NCBI GenBank assembly: GCA_016801845.1
Contig: CM028909.1
Span: 23,573,813 to 23,637,812 of the forward strand
Length of the DNA stretch: 64,000 nucleotides
Direction: 5' to 3'
Source: Polydactylus sextarius
Lineage: Eukaryota; Chordata; Actinopteri; Polynemidae
The notes under the pieces are model-generated. The model was not told the DNA's origin and ran no database searches. It saw only the letters and a list, made by a program, of their open reading frames with translations. Shown in pieces: positions 37,600 to 51,400 of this stretch. The stretch's first letter is position 1; each line of letters begins with the position of its first letter. The position numbers were made by a program, and so were the translations under genes.

Positions 37600-39560
37600 C
37601 TTTCCAGTGTAGGACAGCCATTTCAAGCCATAAAAGTGGTTTAATAATGATGTGATTAATTACAACAGCCAGATTTTAATTCATGCAGTTCAACCAGTAA
37701 TGATGGTACTTGAAAGAATAATGGTAGTCGAGTGTTAATACAGTTTATTTGTGAACGCATGTGAGAGTGATTTCTCTTAAATGGGTCAGGAAGGTGGGGA
37801 GGGGTGTACAAATGCTATTCCATAAGGTGGTGGGTTTGTTGGGGTGTGGAGGGTTGGGTCTGGGGTTTAGCACCAGCTTCTCTGATGTGACAGATGACTG
37901 GGGTGTAGTGATAGTGAGGTGCGGATTAGTCATTAGAGGGGCATAAAAATTGAGAGTCTCGCTCATTATGTTTTGTATTTGACAGGCTATTGAAATGCTG
38001 GAGTGCGCTGGATTTTAACCCATGAATAATGATGTTTTATGTTTAGTATTCAAGTGCTGCTGTTTGCACATGAATAATTATTGTTGTCATATCATCTGAT
38101 TATTACGATATAGAATCAACTAGGAGAAATATGATTTTTTTTGTAAATGAAAAACATTTTTGATTGACTTAAACCTTTATTTACTATTGACAAACTGTTT
38201 CCCTGTCCCTGAAAATTGTCATTTCTTTATCTTTGTATTCACAAAGGTAAAGAAATGACAGATAAGGTTTGGTGTTAAAGATTTCACAAGTTGTCTGGAG
38301 ATCACTTCTATGTGTTCAAAATATAACGGGTGAAATATGCATATATCCAGAGAGCCCAGCACTTGTTGAATTTCTTGAAATGTTGATTTATTGAGTTCCA
38401 AACCAAGCCAAGGTTACTGAATAAAAAGAGGCACACCTGAGCATTTCTAAGGAAAAATAGCTGAATTATATCAAGAATAATTCAATCTTGCAAACTAAAA
38501 CATGAAATAGACCAGGAGGTAGATGTTTTTTATAGCCTGGTGGATGTGGTGACTGATGGATTAAAAGCACACAACAAACTATTGATAGTTTTTTTTTTTT
38601 TTTTTTGGATAAAATCCTATCTAAATATATGTGGCTCCAAAGAAAAGGTGTTCATATCAGATTTTTATTACACATAACAAAAATTCTGTCAAAAGTTGTG
38701 CCTCAGAAGATAAATATATCACGACCAACTACAGACAGAGCCCACCCACACCAGCTTCTGTGATGCAGAATGAGCATTTCTTGGCTGTGATTGTGCATGG
38801 TTATGCATTAACAGCTCAATTCTTTGACACGCTCCTTCTCAGTAGGCGTGGGCTCAGGCTGGGAGGTACGCTGGAGTGGCCGACACAGGGATTAAGCGGA
38901 GCGAGTGATATGAATACACAATTACAAAGACCGTGATACCTGTAGAGCACTTATGAACGGAGCCTTGCTTACAATTGACGGCTGCACAGTTTTGTGTTGG
39001 TTGCTTTTTTTCCCCCGCTGTTTCCAAGAATAAAGGGTCATGTGAGAAGCAGCAGAGCATCAGCTTAGTAAAAAGGACTTGCAGAAGCTGTACGATGGCA
39101 CTTCTCAGAGGTGAGGAATAATTCTGAGAACTGGATCTTGTGTTCTTCATCTTCAGTTGTTCTTCTCACCGGCTCTGCTTTCATATGCCGCATCAAGACT
39201 TTTCTCTGTGTGCCCTCCTCCAGTGACTGTCATCATTGTGACATGCTGATTTAAAAACCCTCTGTTGTCTGTTGAATGGCTCATTCGGGCTGCTAGCTGT
39301 GGATAAGGAAAGGACATGCTGGTGTGGATGGAGAGATGAGTGAAACTCTGTTGTGTGGGTGCAGTTGAAACAACCCCAGGGTGCTTGGATATTTTCCTGC
39401 CATAGGGAGATGAAGATATTCATTAAAGGAGACAGCCCTATTGACCTTGACAGGAAAAGGACTGGATGGATTCCTACACATGACCTCTTTCGCTTCTCTT
39501 TGTTTGTGACAGCTTTAGCTGGGAAGGAGAACTGTATAAAGTCTGTAACATTTTATTGGT
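37600..39560. other. MICOS10-HTR6 spacer
   Basis: No coding gene seen. Mammals carry NBL1 (a cystine-knot BMP antagonist) between these two genes; no frame with its cysteine pattern was found on either strand. The right part presumably contains the HTR6 5' UTR and promoter, but no clear TATA box or splice sites were identified. Confidence 0.5.
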
Positions 39561-39580
39561 GATTACTGAGAACCAGGACC

Positions 39581-42500
39581 ATGGCTGACTCTCACTTGTC
39601 TGGCTCCATAGGAAGCTACAATAGCAGCTTTCCCACTACCAGCGCATGGAACATCACCGGGAGCGGCCCGTGGTTGTTGGCTTTCATGCTGACAGTCATC
39701 ATCCTCATGACAATCTGTGGCAACATGTTGCTCATTGCCTTAGTGTTTGCCCATCGCTCTTTGCGTTGCACCCCAAACTGCTTCTTGGTGTCTTTGTTTC
39801 TGTCTGACTTAATGGTGGCGCTGGTGGTCATGCCCCCAGCCATGCTCAATGTGCTCTGTGGGGCCTGGGTGCTGTGGCCTGCCTTTTGCCCAGTTTGGCT
39901 TTGCTTTGATGTCATGTGCTGCAGCGCATCCATCCTCAACCTGTGTGTGATCAGCCTGGACCGTTACCTCTTCATCATCTCACCGTTACGCTACAAGCAA
40001 AGGATGACCCTTCCTCGGGCATTACTCCTCGTGGGAGCTGCTTGGGGGTTGGCAGCACTGACCTCATTCCTGCCCATTGAGATGAAGTGGCACAGCTTAG
40101 GCCTCTCGAATGGACACTCCAATCCTGGTGTCAGCAGTAGCAACATCAGCTCCTACTCTGACACACTTTACCCAGCATCCTACTTTCAGTTGTCACCATC
40201 AGGAGGCCTTTCCTTCCAGTGCCGCCTAGGGGTGACCTTGCCCTTTGCTCTTGTTGCATCGGTACTCACCTTCTTTTTACCCTCTAGTGCCATTTGTTTC
40301 ACCTACTGCCGGATCCTTCTGGCAGCACGGCGGCAGGCGAAGAGGGTTGCAGCTCTTAGTCACCCACCTCACCCACACCCCTCTCTTGGGGAACCTTCCA
40401 GGCCCCCGTCACCTGGGATGGCAGCAGCACAAGCTCAGCAAGACAGAGTTGACTGCAGGTACCAGGAGCCTCCTGCATCCCAAAATGTACCGGTAAGGGA
40501 ATGCAGACAGGAAAATATATTAAATACTGTATACACTTAATGATGCTCAATGTATGCGTGCTGACCTGACCAGCACATAAAGTGATTGTTAAACTTTAAT
40601 GCCTGAAAAAAAAATCAAGGTTGTTGAATTAGTAGACTGGCCTTGAAGTGAAGCACATCTAAATGAGAGTAAGACTGGTAGTACACAGATAGGAACCAAA
40701 TTACAAGAGCGCTCATGTATTTATATTCCTGAAATCCACTCTTAATACTAATTTTTCTAAACATGAGAGTGAGTTTATTTTGATGATGACAGATCACTGA
40801 TATGATTGAGATTTAAATGATTGTCCTGATTGTGCTTTCTAGCTTGTGTAGCTCAGAAAATGTATGTATAAACTACATTGTGTCCATGTGGGTGGGAGTC
40901 ATGTAAGCATTTTTCCCTATGAGGCTATTTCATGATAAAGAGACAAGGTAGTCTGCTGACATGACACAGAACTTGTGGCGAAGGCAAATGCTTAAATATG
41001 ACTGTTGTCATCAAACAGGATTGCATGCTGTTGATGTTGACAGGCTGTCTTCAAAAAAATAAACTTTATCTATCACGATCAAGCTCTTTAAAAAGGTTTA
41101 GTCAGAAGAGATGCAGTCTGAAACATGTTGTGTCCATCAGAGACCCAGTAAAAAGAAGGAGGTGTAAAATCTGCTCAGAAAACATGGTGAGAAAAGTCCA
41201 GTCAGTGTCAGATGTGCTGCCCCCATCTGCAAGAATCACAGCCACAGTCTGTCACGTTTTTCATATGCACACACTTACAAACTTTAAATTAAAGGTTTAG
41301 TGTATGGGATTCAGTGGTCATCTAGTGGTGAGGTTGTATATTGCAACCGACTGGATATCCCTCAACACAGTGTCCTAGGGTTTTTAAGCATGAAAGAAAA
41401 CCTACAGTGATTATAAGGAAACATAAAAACACAAAAATTGTCTGTTTTGGGCTTTTGTAGAAACATGATAGAAAAGCATGGCGGACTATGTGGAGGAGGA
41501 GCTGTCCCTGACAGATTTAAAGGGCTCATTTTAAGGTAAAGCACAAAAAAAAAAAAATAGCTTCAGGAGATTACACATTAGTGAAAACATGAATATGAGA
41601 ATGGCAGTATAGACCCAAAAAGACATTCAAAAGCCATCAAAAGTGTTTTTTTTTTTTTTTTTTTTCATGGGACCTTTAATTTGATTCAATCCTCAGCAAC
41701 ACCGTAAACATGCATATTTCCCATATAAACAGACAATTCATCAATAGAATAAAATAAAATGCCTTTTACTGTCACTATAGTTTTTTACATGTACAATGAG
41801 ATTAAAAGCAGCTCCTTCTCCAGTGAAAACATATATATAGAATATGACAACATAATATGAAATAAGTAAATATAAAACAAGTACAAGAATAAGTAATAGT
41901 GCAAGAAACATATCAAAATATTAAAGTATGCAAGTACAAAAAGTATAAAAAAAAAGTATATAAAACGGGGGGAAAGGTGGACAGTTCTGAGGACGCTATC
42001 TACAAATACACAAGAATAAATATGCAGCATGATGTGCAAATAAAATGTGGATTATTGTACATTGCTAAATATTAAATATTGCCAAGTGATGATGAGTAAT
42101 GAAAGAGTAATGGTATTGCACATGAAAGGTGGATTTCGATTGTGTCTGTAATTCTTACAAATGTAATGACTTGTAATGTCTTTCTGATGATCCACAGCCA
42201 TCAGTGAACAGCGAGCGCCGTCTGGCTCACAGGCAGGGCCGCAGGGCACTGAAGGCCAGCCTGACACTCGGGGTTCTCCTGGGACTTTTCTTTAGCGCTT
42301 GGCTGCCATTTTTCATCACCAACATGGCTCAGGTCAGTGGAGGCGCACAACACACGGTAGTGGAGATACACAATGAGATGAGTTGAAATTACACACAGTA
42401 CAAAAATATGTCAGCAAGTCGGAGGTTTAATCACGTGTGGCAAGCATACAAAAAAAAAAAAAAGTGAAATGAATCTGAGAAAAAAAATAAGAAAAAACTT

Positions 42501-43426
42501 GGATACTTGGATACAGAACTGTTTTTTATTGGCAGCCTTAGCACCACAGCCTTGCCAAGCTATGCGACAGGGAAATAGACTGACATTTCAGCTGTGAGTG
42601 GCTGATTCATCTCACAGCCCAAAAAACAACACACCCAAATACAGTTTATAATTAGTATCCTTTTTGAAGTTGTTGATTTTGATGTGATTAGACACAAATA
42701 CTCATTACTCATTGAACAAAAAGCAAAACAAGTTAATCTAAATTGGTAAAGAGACTTGCCCTGTTTTTCAGGCTTTCAATGATCCAGTCATTTTAATTTC
42801 CCATCTGCGCCCTCTCACTTCTCCCCTGCATAACAGTGAGCACAGAGACTTGACTGTGTCTGCGCTCTCCTTCCTTTTCACACTCAATGTGGTGTGTGAA
42901 ACTCACCCCTCCTTCCTGTCCTATTCCCACCGCCTCGCCATCTCATCTTGATAGTATTGGAAGCTCTCCTCCAACAGCTGTCTCCTCCTTCACTAACCCT
43001 CTGTGAACCCAGCAAACATGTTCAAGATTAGTGTTTTCAAAGGTTAAACGTAGATGTATCTGCAAATTCATTCCAGGGAAAATGAGGTGGTCTTTATGAG
43101 AGGAAGTGGTAGATGGGCCACATGACCACCGTTGTACCACCTTGTACCATGAATCAACATGGAATTGAGGTCAAACTGGTTAATTATATTTCTAAAAAAA
43201 AAAAAAAAGGTTACATGTTGAATTATCTTAGCAGGAAATGAGAAAAGCAGACAGTCAAGTCTCTGTACTCACATGGGGTAAAAATGTATAAATGTGTCAA
43301 TGTGTAAATGCACCTTGAGTGAACATTAGCTGTTTATCATTTGTCAAATAAATACAGTATATATTAGTATATATTAAAGGAAATGATAATAAATCAATAC
43401 ATATTCTGTTTTACTTATTTTACTAA

Positions 43427-43464
<38 letters not shown>

Positions 43465-44618
43465 AAAATAAATAAATAAACACTATACTACTATTCTATT
43501 AATGAAATTAATGGATTGAATTTTGCTGTGACAATTTCCTTTTTCCTATTTGCCCCATATATTAAAGATGTTCTGTGGAGTTTTTAATTTTACCAAAGCA
43601 AAACACGAACAGAACAAACATATTTGACCATAAGGACCCTTGCTGAGTTTTTCAGTATTTTTTAAATTTAAAAAAAAAATTTAATTTTTTAAAACTCTTT
43701 TGATGTTTCCTTGGTGTTTCCTTTGGCACTTGAAAAAACACTTTTGGTTAGAGTTGCACAATTTATCAAAAATATCACAATACTAACAAGTGAAATATGG
43801 AGATCGCAAAATGCTCTTTCAACTGAAATAAATAGCATCTTTCCATGTACTGTACATTTGAGCTCTGCATATCAACACATTTCATTTATCAGATGGAGCC
43901 TTACTAGAACAACAGGTCTGTTATGTGGAAATATTTTGGACAGACAGCAGACAAAGCAAAAAAAAAAAAAACATTAGTCCTGTATAAAAGTACTTAAAGT
44001 ACTTGTTTATTAGCACAAGTCATATCAGCATGACAATAATCAACATGATCATGATTACATCCCACATATCGTACAGTCCTACTACTGGTGACTAAAACCT
44101 CTGCAGGACGCCTTAAAGATCCAACTTGTCTTCATTCTCTGTTGTATCTGCACATACTTTGTTTATTCTCTGATCTCTATAATTAATCATCTTTAGATTT
44201 TTTATTTATTTATTTTATGAATGAACTCATGCCTGCAACTGCTGTCACCATCTTCATTCAGGCAGTGTGTGAGTGCGTCCCCCTTGCCCTCTTTGACGCC
44301 ATCACCTGGCTGGGTTACTGCAACAGCACGATGAACCCGATCATCTACCCGCTGTTCATGAGAGACTTCAAGCGAGCTTTGGGGAAACTTTTACCCTGCT
44401 GCACCTCGCAGTCGCCCAGACGACCTTCACCAGCGCTTTCCCTCTCTCTGCGCAACTCAGGAGAGCCCAACATCATCAGCAGCCCCCCGTCTCCCCTGCA
44501 CTCTGACCCCACCCACCAGCCTGCCACCGCCACCGATGCCGTCAACCTGCTTGATGCAGAGCATGCTGGGATTGAGTTGCCTCTGCTTCTGCCCAATCAG
44601 GTCGACACACTGGAATAG
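39581..44618 (+). CDS. htr6: 5-hydroxytryptamine (serotonin) receptor 6, complete
   Basis: Gs-coupled class A receptor that raises cAMP, mainly neuronal. Three exons, as in mammals: 39581-40492, 42198-42332 and 44262-44618, giving 467 residues (human 440). ATG sits in CAGGACCATGG. Visible family residues: Asn48 (GNMLLIAL), Asp76 (SLFLSDLMVAL), amine-binding Asp110 (FDVMCCSASILNL), DRY at 127-129 (SLDRYLF), the TM5 segment FFLPSSAICFTYCRILLAAR, the TM6 segment FFSAWLPFFITNMAQ and NPIIY at 374-378 (CNSTMNPIIYPLFMRDFKRALG). Extracellular N-glycosylation sequons are at Asn14, Asn24 and Asn188. The second extracellular loop (Trp170 to Cys214) is about 29 residues longer than in human and Ser-rich. 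Intron 1 (1.7 kb) carries a MITE and intron 2 an (AT)n tract. Confidence 0.96.
41289..41679. mobile_element. TTAA-flanked MITE, copy 2
   Basis: In HTR6 intron 1. It begins TTAAAGGTTTAGTGTATGGG, ends CATGGGACCTTTAA and contains CATCTAGTGGTGAGGTTG as in copy 1 (515-779). The ends TTAAAGGT and ACCTTTAA are mutually inverted. There is no coding capacity. Confidence 0.65.
43430..43461. repeat. (AT)n microsatellite in HTR6 intron 2
   Basis: About 16 AT units in an AT-rich stretch. Confidence 0.9.
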
Positions 44619-45075
44619 TGATTTGAGACCGAGTTCATTTCATCGCAATTCGAGATCTACTCACTATATTACAGAGAGTAAATCATGAATTGTGAATATA
44701 TTTGTATATATTTGTTTTATGCTAAATTTAAAATACATTTTCATGCTTTTGGAGAATACCTATTGACACAAACTGAATAGGTTTTCAACCTTGAACTAAA
44801 TTTTGAATCGTCAGTTCCTTTCCAGTTATGAAAAGTGGTAAATCATATGTGCATCACTGAAGTCAGGGTTAAAGCTATTTCCTGTTGTCAGGGCCACCAT
44901 ACAATTTAAGTATGTTAGTGTGACATCTAAGCTTTATAGTAAGCAATGCTTCACATTTGTACAGGTGGAATAGAGATAGGCCATGAAAAAGACACATTCA
45001 CTGAATTTCCCCTTATGGAAATGAAATAACTGTGATAATATCCATGGCAACAAGGCCTACAGACAAAAAAAAAAA

Positions 45076-45081
45076 AATAAA
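45076..45081 (+). terminator. Probable polyadenylation signal of HTR6
   Basis: AATAAA after an A-run, about 460 bases past the HTR6 stop and about 370 bases before the end of the convergent TMCO4 coding region. Confidence 0.35.
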
Positions 45082-45452
45082 AGACTGAAAGGAACAGAGA
45101 TATCACCTGTTCTGTGGCATCAACTAACATTTGTAAAACACAAACAATACTTACATGTACGTAATCTCACATTGAGTTTAGAATAAATTATGAAACTATT
45201 TACAGTTGTAAAAAACTACTTCAGCGACGAAACTTCAAATTGTTATTGATTAATACATTAAGTCTATAAACACCATTTAGTTTAGTGGTTAAATCTTTCC
45301 TCACTTGAAGTTACCATATATATTTGTGTGTGTGTGTGTGATCTGACACATTCACTGTCTCTGACAGGTCAGTGTGTTTTTCTCTGAAAAAGATGAAAGA
45401 CGTGAGAAGATGAGAATTTACAAGGAAGCAGCTTGGTCCCATAATATGCTCT

Positions 45453-48400
45453 TTACGAGTCTGTCCCCCTTTGTCGTTGTGCGTGATCTGTAGTCCAGTG
45501 TGTGTCATCCCAGCTCCATGATATATGTTCATTATCTGAGTTCTCCTCTCCACCGTCACACTGGGCATTAAAAGCAGATGTGGTATCATCATCTGTGTTA
45601 TTCTCCTCAGAAATAAGCTGTAAACTGCCCCCGACTGCAACTTGACTTTCTGTTTCTGTATCATTCAAAGAGTCCAGCAGATCAGAGATATCAGGGATAT
45701 CCCAGCCATCACCCATCTCTTTGGTCTCTATCACTTCTTTCATGTCTCCACTTCTTTCAGTACAAGCCTCAGCCTCCTCCACTGTGTCCTGTGTCTCAGT
45801 CACTTGATTCTTGTTGGGAGCTTGGTCAGGGTTGTCACCTGTCTCCACTGTAGCTGTTACAGGTTGGGGAAGATCAAAGGAGGCTCCTGGGACTTCTTTG
45901 GTGGGAACTCCTACTGCCACCAAGATGGTGTCCATCTGACGCATGTAATCCAAGTGACCTTTCACCTGAAAAGCAGAAGCAAGTCTTTTAATGGCTTTGA
46001 CTAAAAAGTGCTGATATTTCTGTAAAATACAGTGTACATAATTTTGTATGTTTTTTTTTCCTTAAGAAAAGTTAATCATTGTTGTTGTTGTTGTTATTTT
46101 CGTATACAGCGAGTTTTACTATCTCCCAGGTTTAAATTGTATGGTGCTTCAGATATGTTTTTACTGTTCTTATATGTGAAATGTGAAACATTGAACACTG
46201 TTCAACAAAATAACTACCATGATAAACACTAACTGTTATGTTTCATGTTGATTTAAACCAGGGGTCCTAAAACTATTTCCCCAAAGTGTGGCTGCAGGTT
46301 TTTGTTCCAACCAGTTAAGATGACAGTTTGACCTCAGTCTGAAGACTGAGAACAGTTAATTAAATGAGTCAAGTCTGGTGTGTTGCTGCCTGGTTGGAAC
46401 AAAAAGCTGCAGCCACACGACTCTTTGTGGAATAGTTTGAGGAGCCCTGATCTGATTTAAACTGTGGCACAAAGGCATTGCTGTGAATTGAACCAGACCA
46501 GCAGGGGCCTTATCTACACAACACAACTGTGTCTTTTAAAGTGCTATTAAAATCTTCAATCATGAAAACAATCTCTTTACTTTTTAATCACATTTACGAG
46601 CAGTTTCACTAAAACAGCTATTTCCACACACAAAAAAAAATCATGGTTTGTGTTAAAACTTTACTAAACAATGACTTTATATTGATAACAGGTCCAGTAA
46701 ATAATCCAACAAAGGTATAAAACCAAATTTTGCAGAGTTTTTTTTTTTTTTTTAGCTCTACAGTGTTTTAGCATCTTGCAGTTCATTGTGTTGGTTTTAG
46801 AGCCTTCAAACGTACTGCTTTTGGTTAATTCTCACTGCAGCCACAAACATTGCTTTGACAGTGAAATAAAAAATGTGATAAACCCATGGTAGATACCTGC
46901 CCAGCTTCAAACAGCAGCGACAGTTAGTCACCAGCTGGTAACACAGTCGAGCATTTACTTGGCAGCTAACAAGCCAGACACCAAAACACAGTGGCCAGAA
47001 ACACGGCTCCAAATGAATGCTAATGTCACTCTGCTGGTTTGGTATTACCAGGCCTAACAGCTTCCCACTGATAATAAATCTTAAAATAGAAATATGATGA
47101 AAAGTATCAAACCTGAGGTAACATTTCTGGATGAATCATTTGTGTAAACATGTATGCATGTATAATATTCTGAACATATAATATTTGGAGGAAGACTTGG
47201 ACACAATCATACTGAAGTGACAGCTGCAAGTGATTTTTTTTCTTTAGTGATGAAAAGCTTGTGATGTGTCATCACATCTTATTTTTTACCTGAAACTTAT
47301 TCATCAGTGAAACTTTTCTGGTCCTACGTTAAATATAAACTCTGACTCACCACAGAGGAGAGATCCACATTGATTATGCGTTGATCCTGGATGTTGATTG
47401 GCTGTAGCCCAGCAACAGACAACTGTGCTGCTGAACTCCGGTACAAGAAACCCAGGAGCCAGTCTCCTCTGATAGATGGATACATCAGAATGTCACTTAT
47501 TTATGCAAAACCTCAATCTACATGTTTTCACTGTGACAGTGTTTAAAAAACAAAAGACTCCTCACTAAAATGACTATAAATAAATAGAAAGAATTTACTG
47601 TAAAAATATAAATATTTTACAGCTTTAATTCTGTTTTACCTGCAGTATCCGTTAACTATTTTTCCAGCCACTACCTTGGCCATTCTCTCCCAGGCTTTTT
47701 CAGAACCGTCCACTGGGGCCCCCAGCAGGACCACGTCCTCCACTACTCCTTCACAACCTAAGGCAGCAAAATGATGACATCTTAGTTCAACTATGTGTCA
47801 GAACTTTGATTTTTTTCTAGTCAGTGCAACAAGGTTTATTCCAATTTCAATGCATAATCTTTTTCCACAGAAAAGTGATGAAACCTTGGTCATTGGCAAG
47901 CTCCTGAAGGCAGTAATAGATGACTCTTGCCCCAAGACTGAAACCTATGAGGCTGACAGGACGTTTCCCCTACAGATAAAGAAAGACAGAAAAGAGATAC
48001 ATTGAAAAAACTTTTGTCCTCCTCATGTTGCTTGATAAGATGTTAATGATACAAAGTAAATGTAAATATTACAGCTGAACCTACACTGAGTTAATATGGA
48101 ATATGAAACATAATGCTCTGGTACATGTTGTAAGATGCAGTACCATACCTGCTGTCTACTTCTCAAAACCTGGGCCAGATGTTTCCCCACCTCAGCTGAG
48201 CGGTTCAGACAAACACACCAGGGATGGTCGATAACGCTGGCTGCTGCCAGCAAAGACGCAGGCCACGTCAGAGCTGTCACAATGCCTGCCAAAGGTGACA
48301 CTTCGTGAATACAGTACCAAATAATCAAAACAAATAGAGGCACAACTGTCATCATAAGATAGTTGAGACTGCTGAACTAAATAAACTAAAACAAAATCAA

Positions 48401-51400
48401 AAAAACGAAATTAACTCTTTTACAGATAGAGGTTTTGCTCAACACCTCAAAATATGTTACAAACACTCCTGTATTCAAGTACAAAAATCACTGAATAAAG
48501 TGCTTCCTTCACATCATCCTCGTACCTGAGAGCACCGTGTACTTGAGTGCTTCTTGGGCCACAATGCTCACCAGCCCATCCAATAGGGAGGCCATGGCCG
48601 AACCCAGATCCCTGAGGAAACGTGACTCCCATGCGAGGCAATACTGCTCCCCGCACTCACCAAGGCTACACCACGGGGCCTGGAATGAACCTGGACAGCA
48701 GCAGCGGTGTTTTTAATGTAAGGTGGCATGGACAAACAAGTAGTACTTGTATTTGAAGAGGGTACCAAGCTTGTTAAGTGTATGTTTTAATGGACACAGA
48801 GAGCTGCATCATTTTATGTAAGAGAAAATCTAAAGTGGTTTGTTTGCTAAGCTATTGCTGGAAGAACATTGTGTTCAGAACTGTGGCTGCAGTACAACAT
48901 CATTTGTTATTAAGTTATTTCTTTAACCTTTATTTAATGTTCTGTATGTATGAGACCTTCAAACTGTCACTGTGCCTGACAAGAACACGGTCACTTTGTT
49001 AATCTATAATTTGTTGTAAATATACATGATTGTAGTTGGACAATACTATATACTTACTATATTTACCACTGCAAAGCCAACCTGTCACTGCAATGGTCAG
49101 GTGAAGATGTTTCCCAGAGCTTAGTGGCAGGAATTCAAATTCTTCTATCGCTCCAACACACTTATTCATCTTATAGCCTGGAAATATTCATATATGATAA
49201 TTAAACAACAGTAAAAATCAAGGAGAAGGTGGAGAAAGCTACACATTTGGAAATAGGGTAGCAGAAATGAGCACATGCATGTTTATTGAGCACAGTCAAA
49301 GTTTTAAAGAGTTTTTTTTGACTAACATTGCTCTTACCGGTCAAGCCAGCCCCTGCTGCTCCAAACAGTGATGCCATGATTGCAATGCCAGTAGCTGAGC
49401 CCAGTGCAGCCGCACCACCAGCACCAAGCACAGCAGTGGCCCCTGCTGCCACCAAAGGAGCTGCCAGACCACCTGTCACACCTGGCAAAGTTAGAAAGAT
49501 GTCAGAGCCAATATCTGTGAGCTGAAACACTGTAGGAGTGTTCAGTTAACAGGAGGAAAACTGCAGCTGTTGAAAGTGTATTGAAGAGCTCTGTAGTAAT
49601 TTAATTACCAGTTGATCGGCTTATTAACTGAAACCTGTGTTTTCTTACAATGTTAAAAGCTCATCTTAAGTTGAATTAGTATTAATCACCAATGACAGTT
49701 CCTCCGCCCACAGTGGCGAGTCCAATGAGGAGGTAACGCCGTAACTTTCGTCCTCTTTCTCTCTTCCGCCGCCGAGACGACTCCTCTCTAATTAAAGCAG
49801 AGTCAGATCAATCATGAGTAGTGAACGAAATATTCATTGGCTTTGAGAATAACATGTCAAATGATGCTGGTGGATTTAAGATGACATCTTTACCTGTACA
49901 GCTAAAGCAAGCTCCTTATATTAGTGGCCTGAAATGTAAACTAATATCATCTATTATCACACCTTCCATCCAACCACAACTTACTCGCTCTCTTCTCCTG
50001 CTTCACTCAGTCGCTCTCCCAGGGTTTCTTCAAACTCCTCCAGCTGCTGTGGAGAGACTCGTAGCAGACAGCAGATGTGACGGATGAGAACCCTCGATCT
50101 GGCATCATACTGGCCTGAGGTTATGAAAGACAAAAGTTATAAAGTAACAGGCTGACATGAACTGAAATTATTTTTTAAGTCATTAATATAGTAAATATAA
50201 CGACTCACCATCTTTTACAGAAAAAGACACCAGGTCCTGTAATGCAAAACAAGAGCTGGTTATAACAGGAGATTTCATTATGCTAAAGAAACAAGTGGAT
50301 CATGACGCATGTATTCTATGTAAGTGATATATTTACATTATTTACATAAATTACAGCTACTGTCTATTTACTCTTTATCTATATTTGCTGTTGCAACAAC
50401 CCGATGCCTCACAACATAGTTTCATAGTATCGCTTCCTCTGTCAGAGGGACAAACACCTGAACAACGGGGATGGCGCCTGCAGCCAAAAGCGTTTCAGCT
50501 TGTAGGATGGAGAGAAAGGTATCAGTGCCCTCAACGCCCAGTCCTGACAGGAAAGCTCCCATAACCGGCATCACCGACTCATCCAAGTCCAACCAACGGA
50601 CCAGGCCCTGCAGGCACTGTTCTCTAAACACACTGGGAGACACGCAACGATTCAGTTAAAGACTTACAATTTTTTACACAAAGTCAAAACCTTGTTAATC
50701 CAAATGGTTATTCACAAATGGACGAAGGAAAGAAGAAGTGGCTTTCATTTAGACTGCACTATAAATAAAAAGTCTGTCGACATGATTTCTTTCAGATTCT
50801 ATCTTACTACTGTTGGTCACTGTTGGTCAACAATTCAAAACAAAACCTTTGAACATTTTGCATGTTCATGACTCTCTAACCTACTTAAATTTGACCTTGG
50901 TAGATAAGAGAATACACAACACCTCATGTGCACAACTACATTTGATTCTGTAGTGTTTATATTACTAAGTGTTTCCAGCTTATCTGTATATATCCTCAAC
51001 ACAGTGAGTATAAGGATATTAATAGGAATCACACACTCATGATGTCATGATGACATTTATCCCCTGTGACTCTGTTACCTGTTTTCAGGCCCAGCAAACA
51101 ATTGGCCCAGAGAGACACCACACAGTGCAGCATAAGCAAAGCGGCCCTGTTCACTCAGCTGTCTGCTGATAATCTTCTGAGGGCTTTGGTCACATGGGAC
51201 ATCCTGTGTTGCTCCTGCTCCTCCTGGGTCTTAGGTGACACAGGGACAAAGTTTAGTGATTAACTCTTAAGGAGTAAAGTGATTCAGGGACATGACAGAA
51301 GAAACCAAATAGACGTGCAACACTAGCACATATGAAAGCTAGATGAGTCATTAGCAGAAAACTCAACCATATGGTATCGTGAATAAACACATGAAATGTT

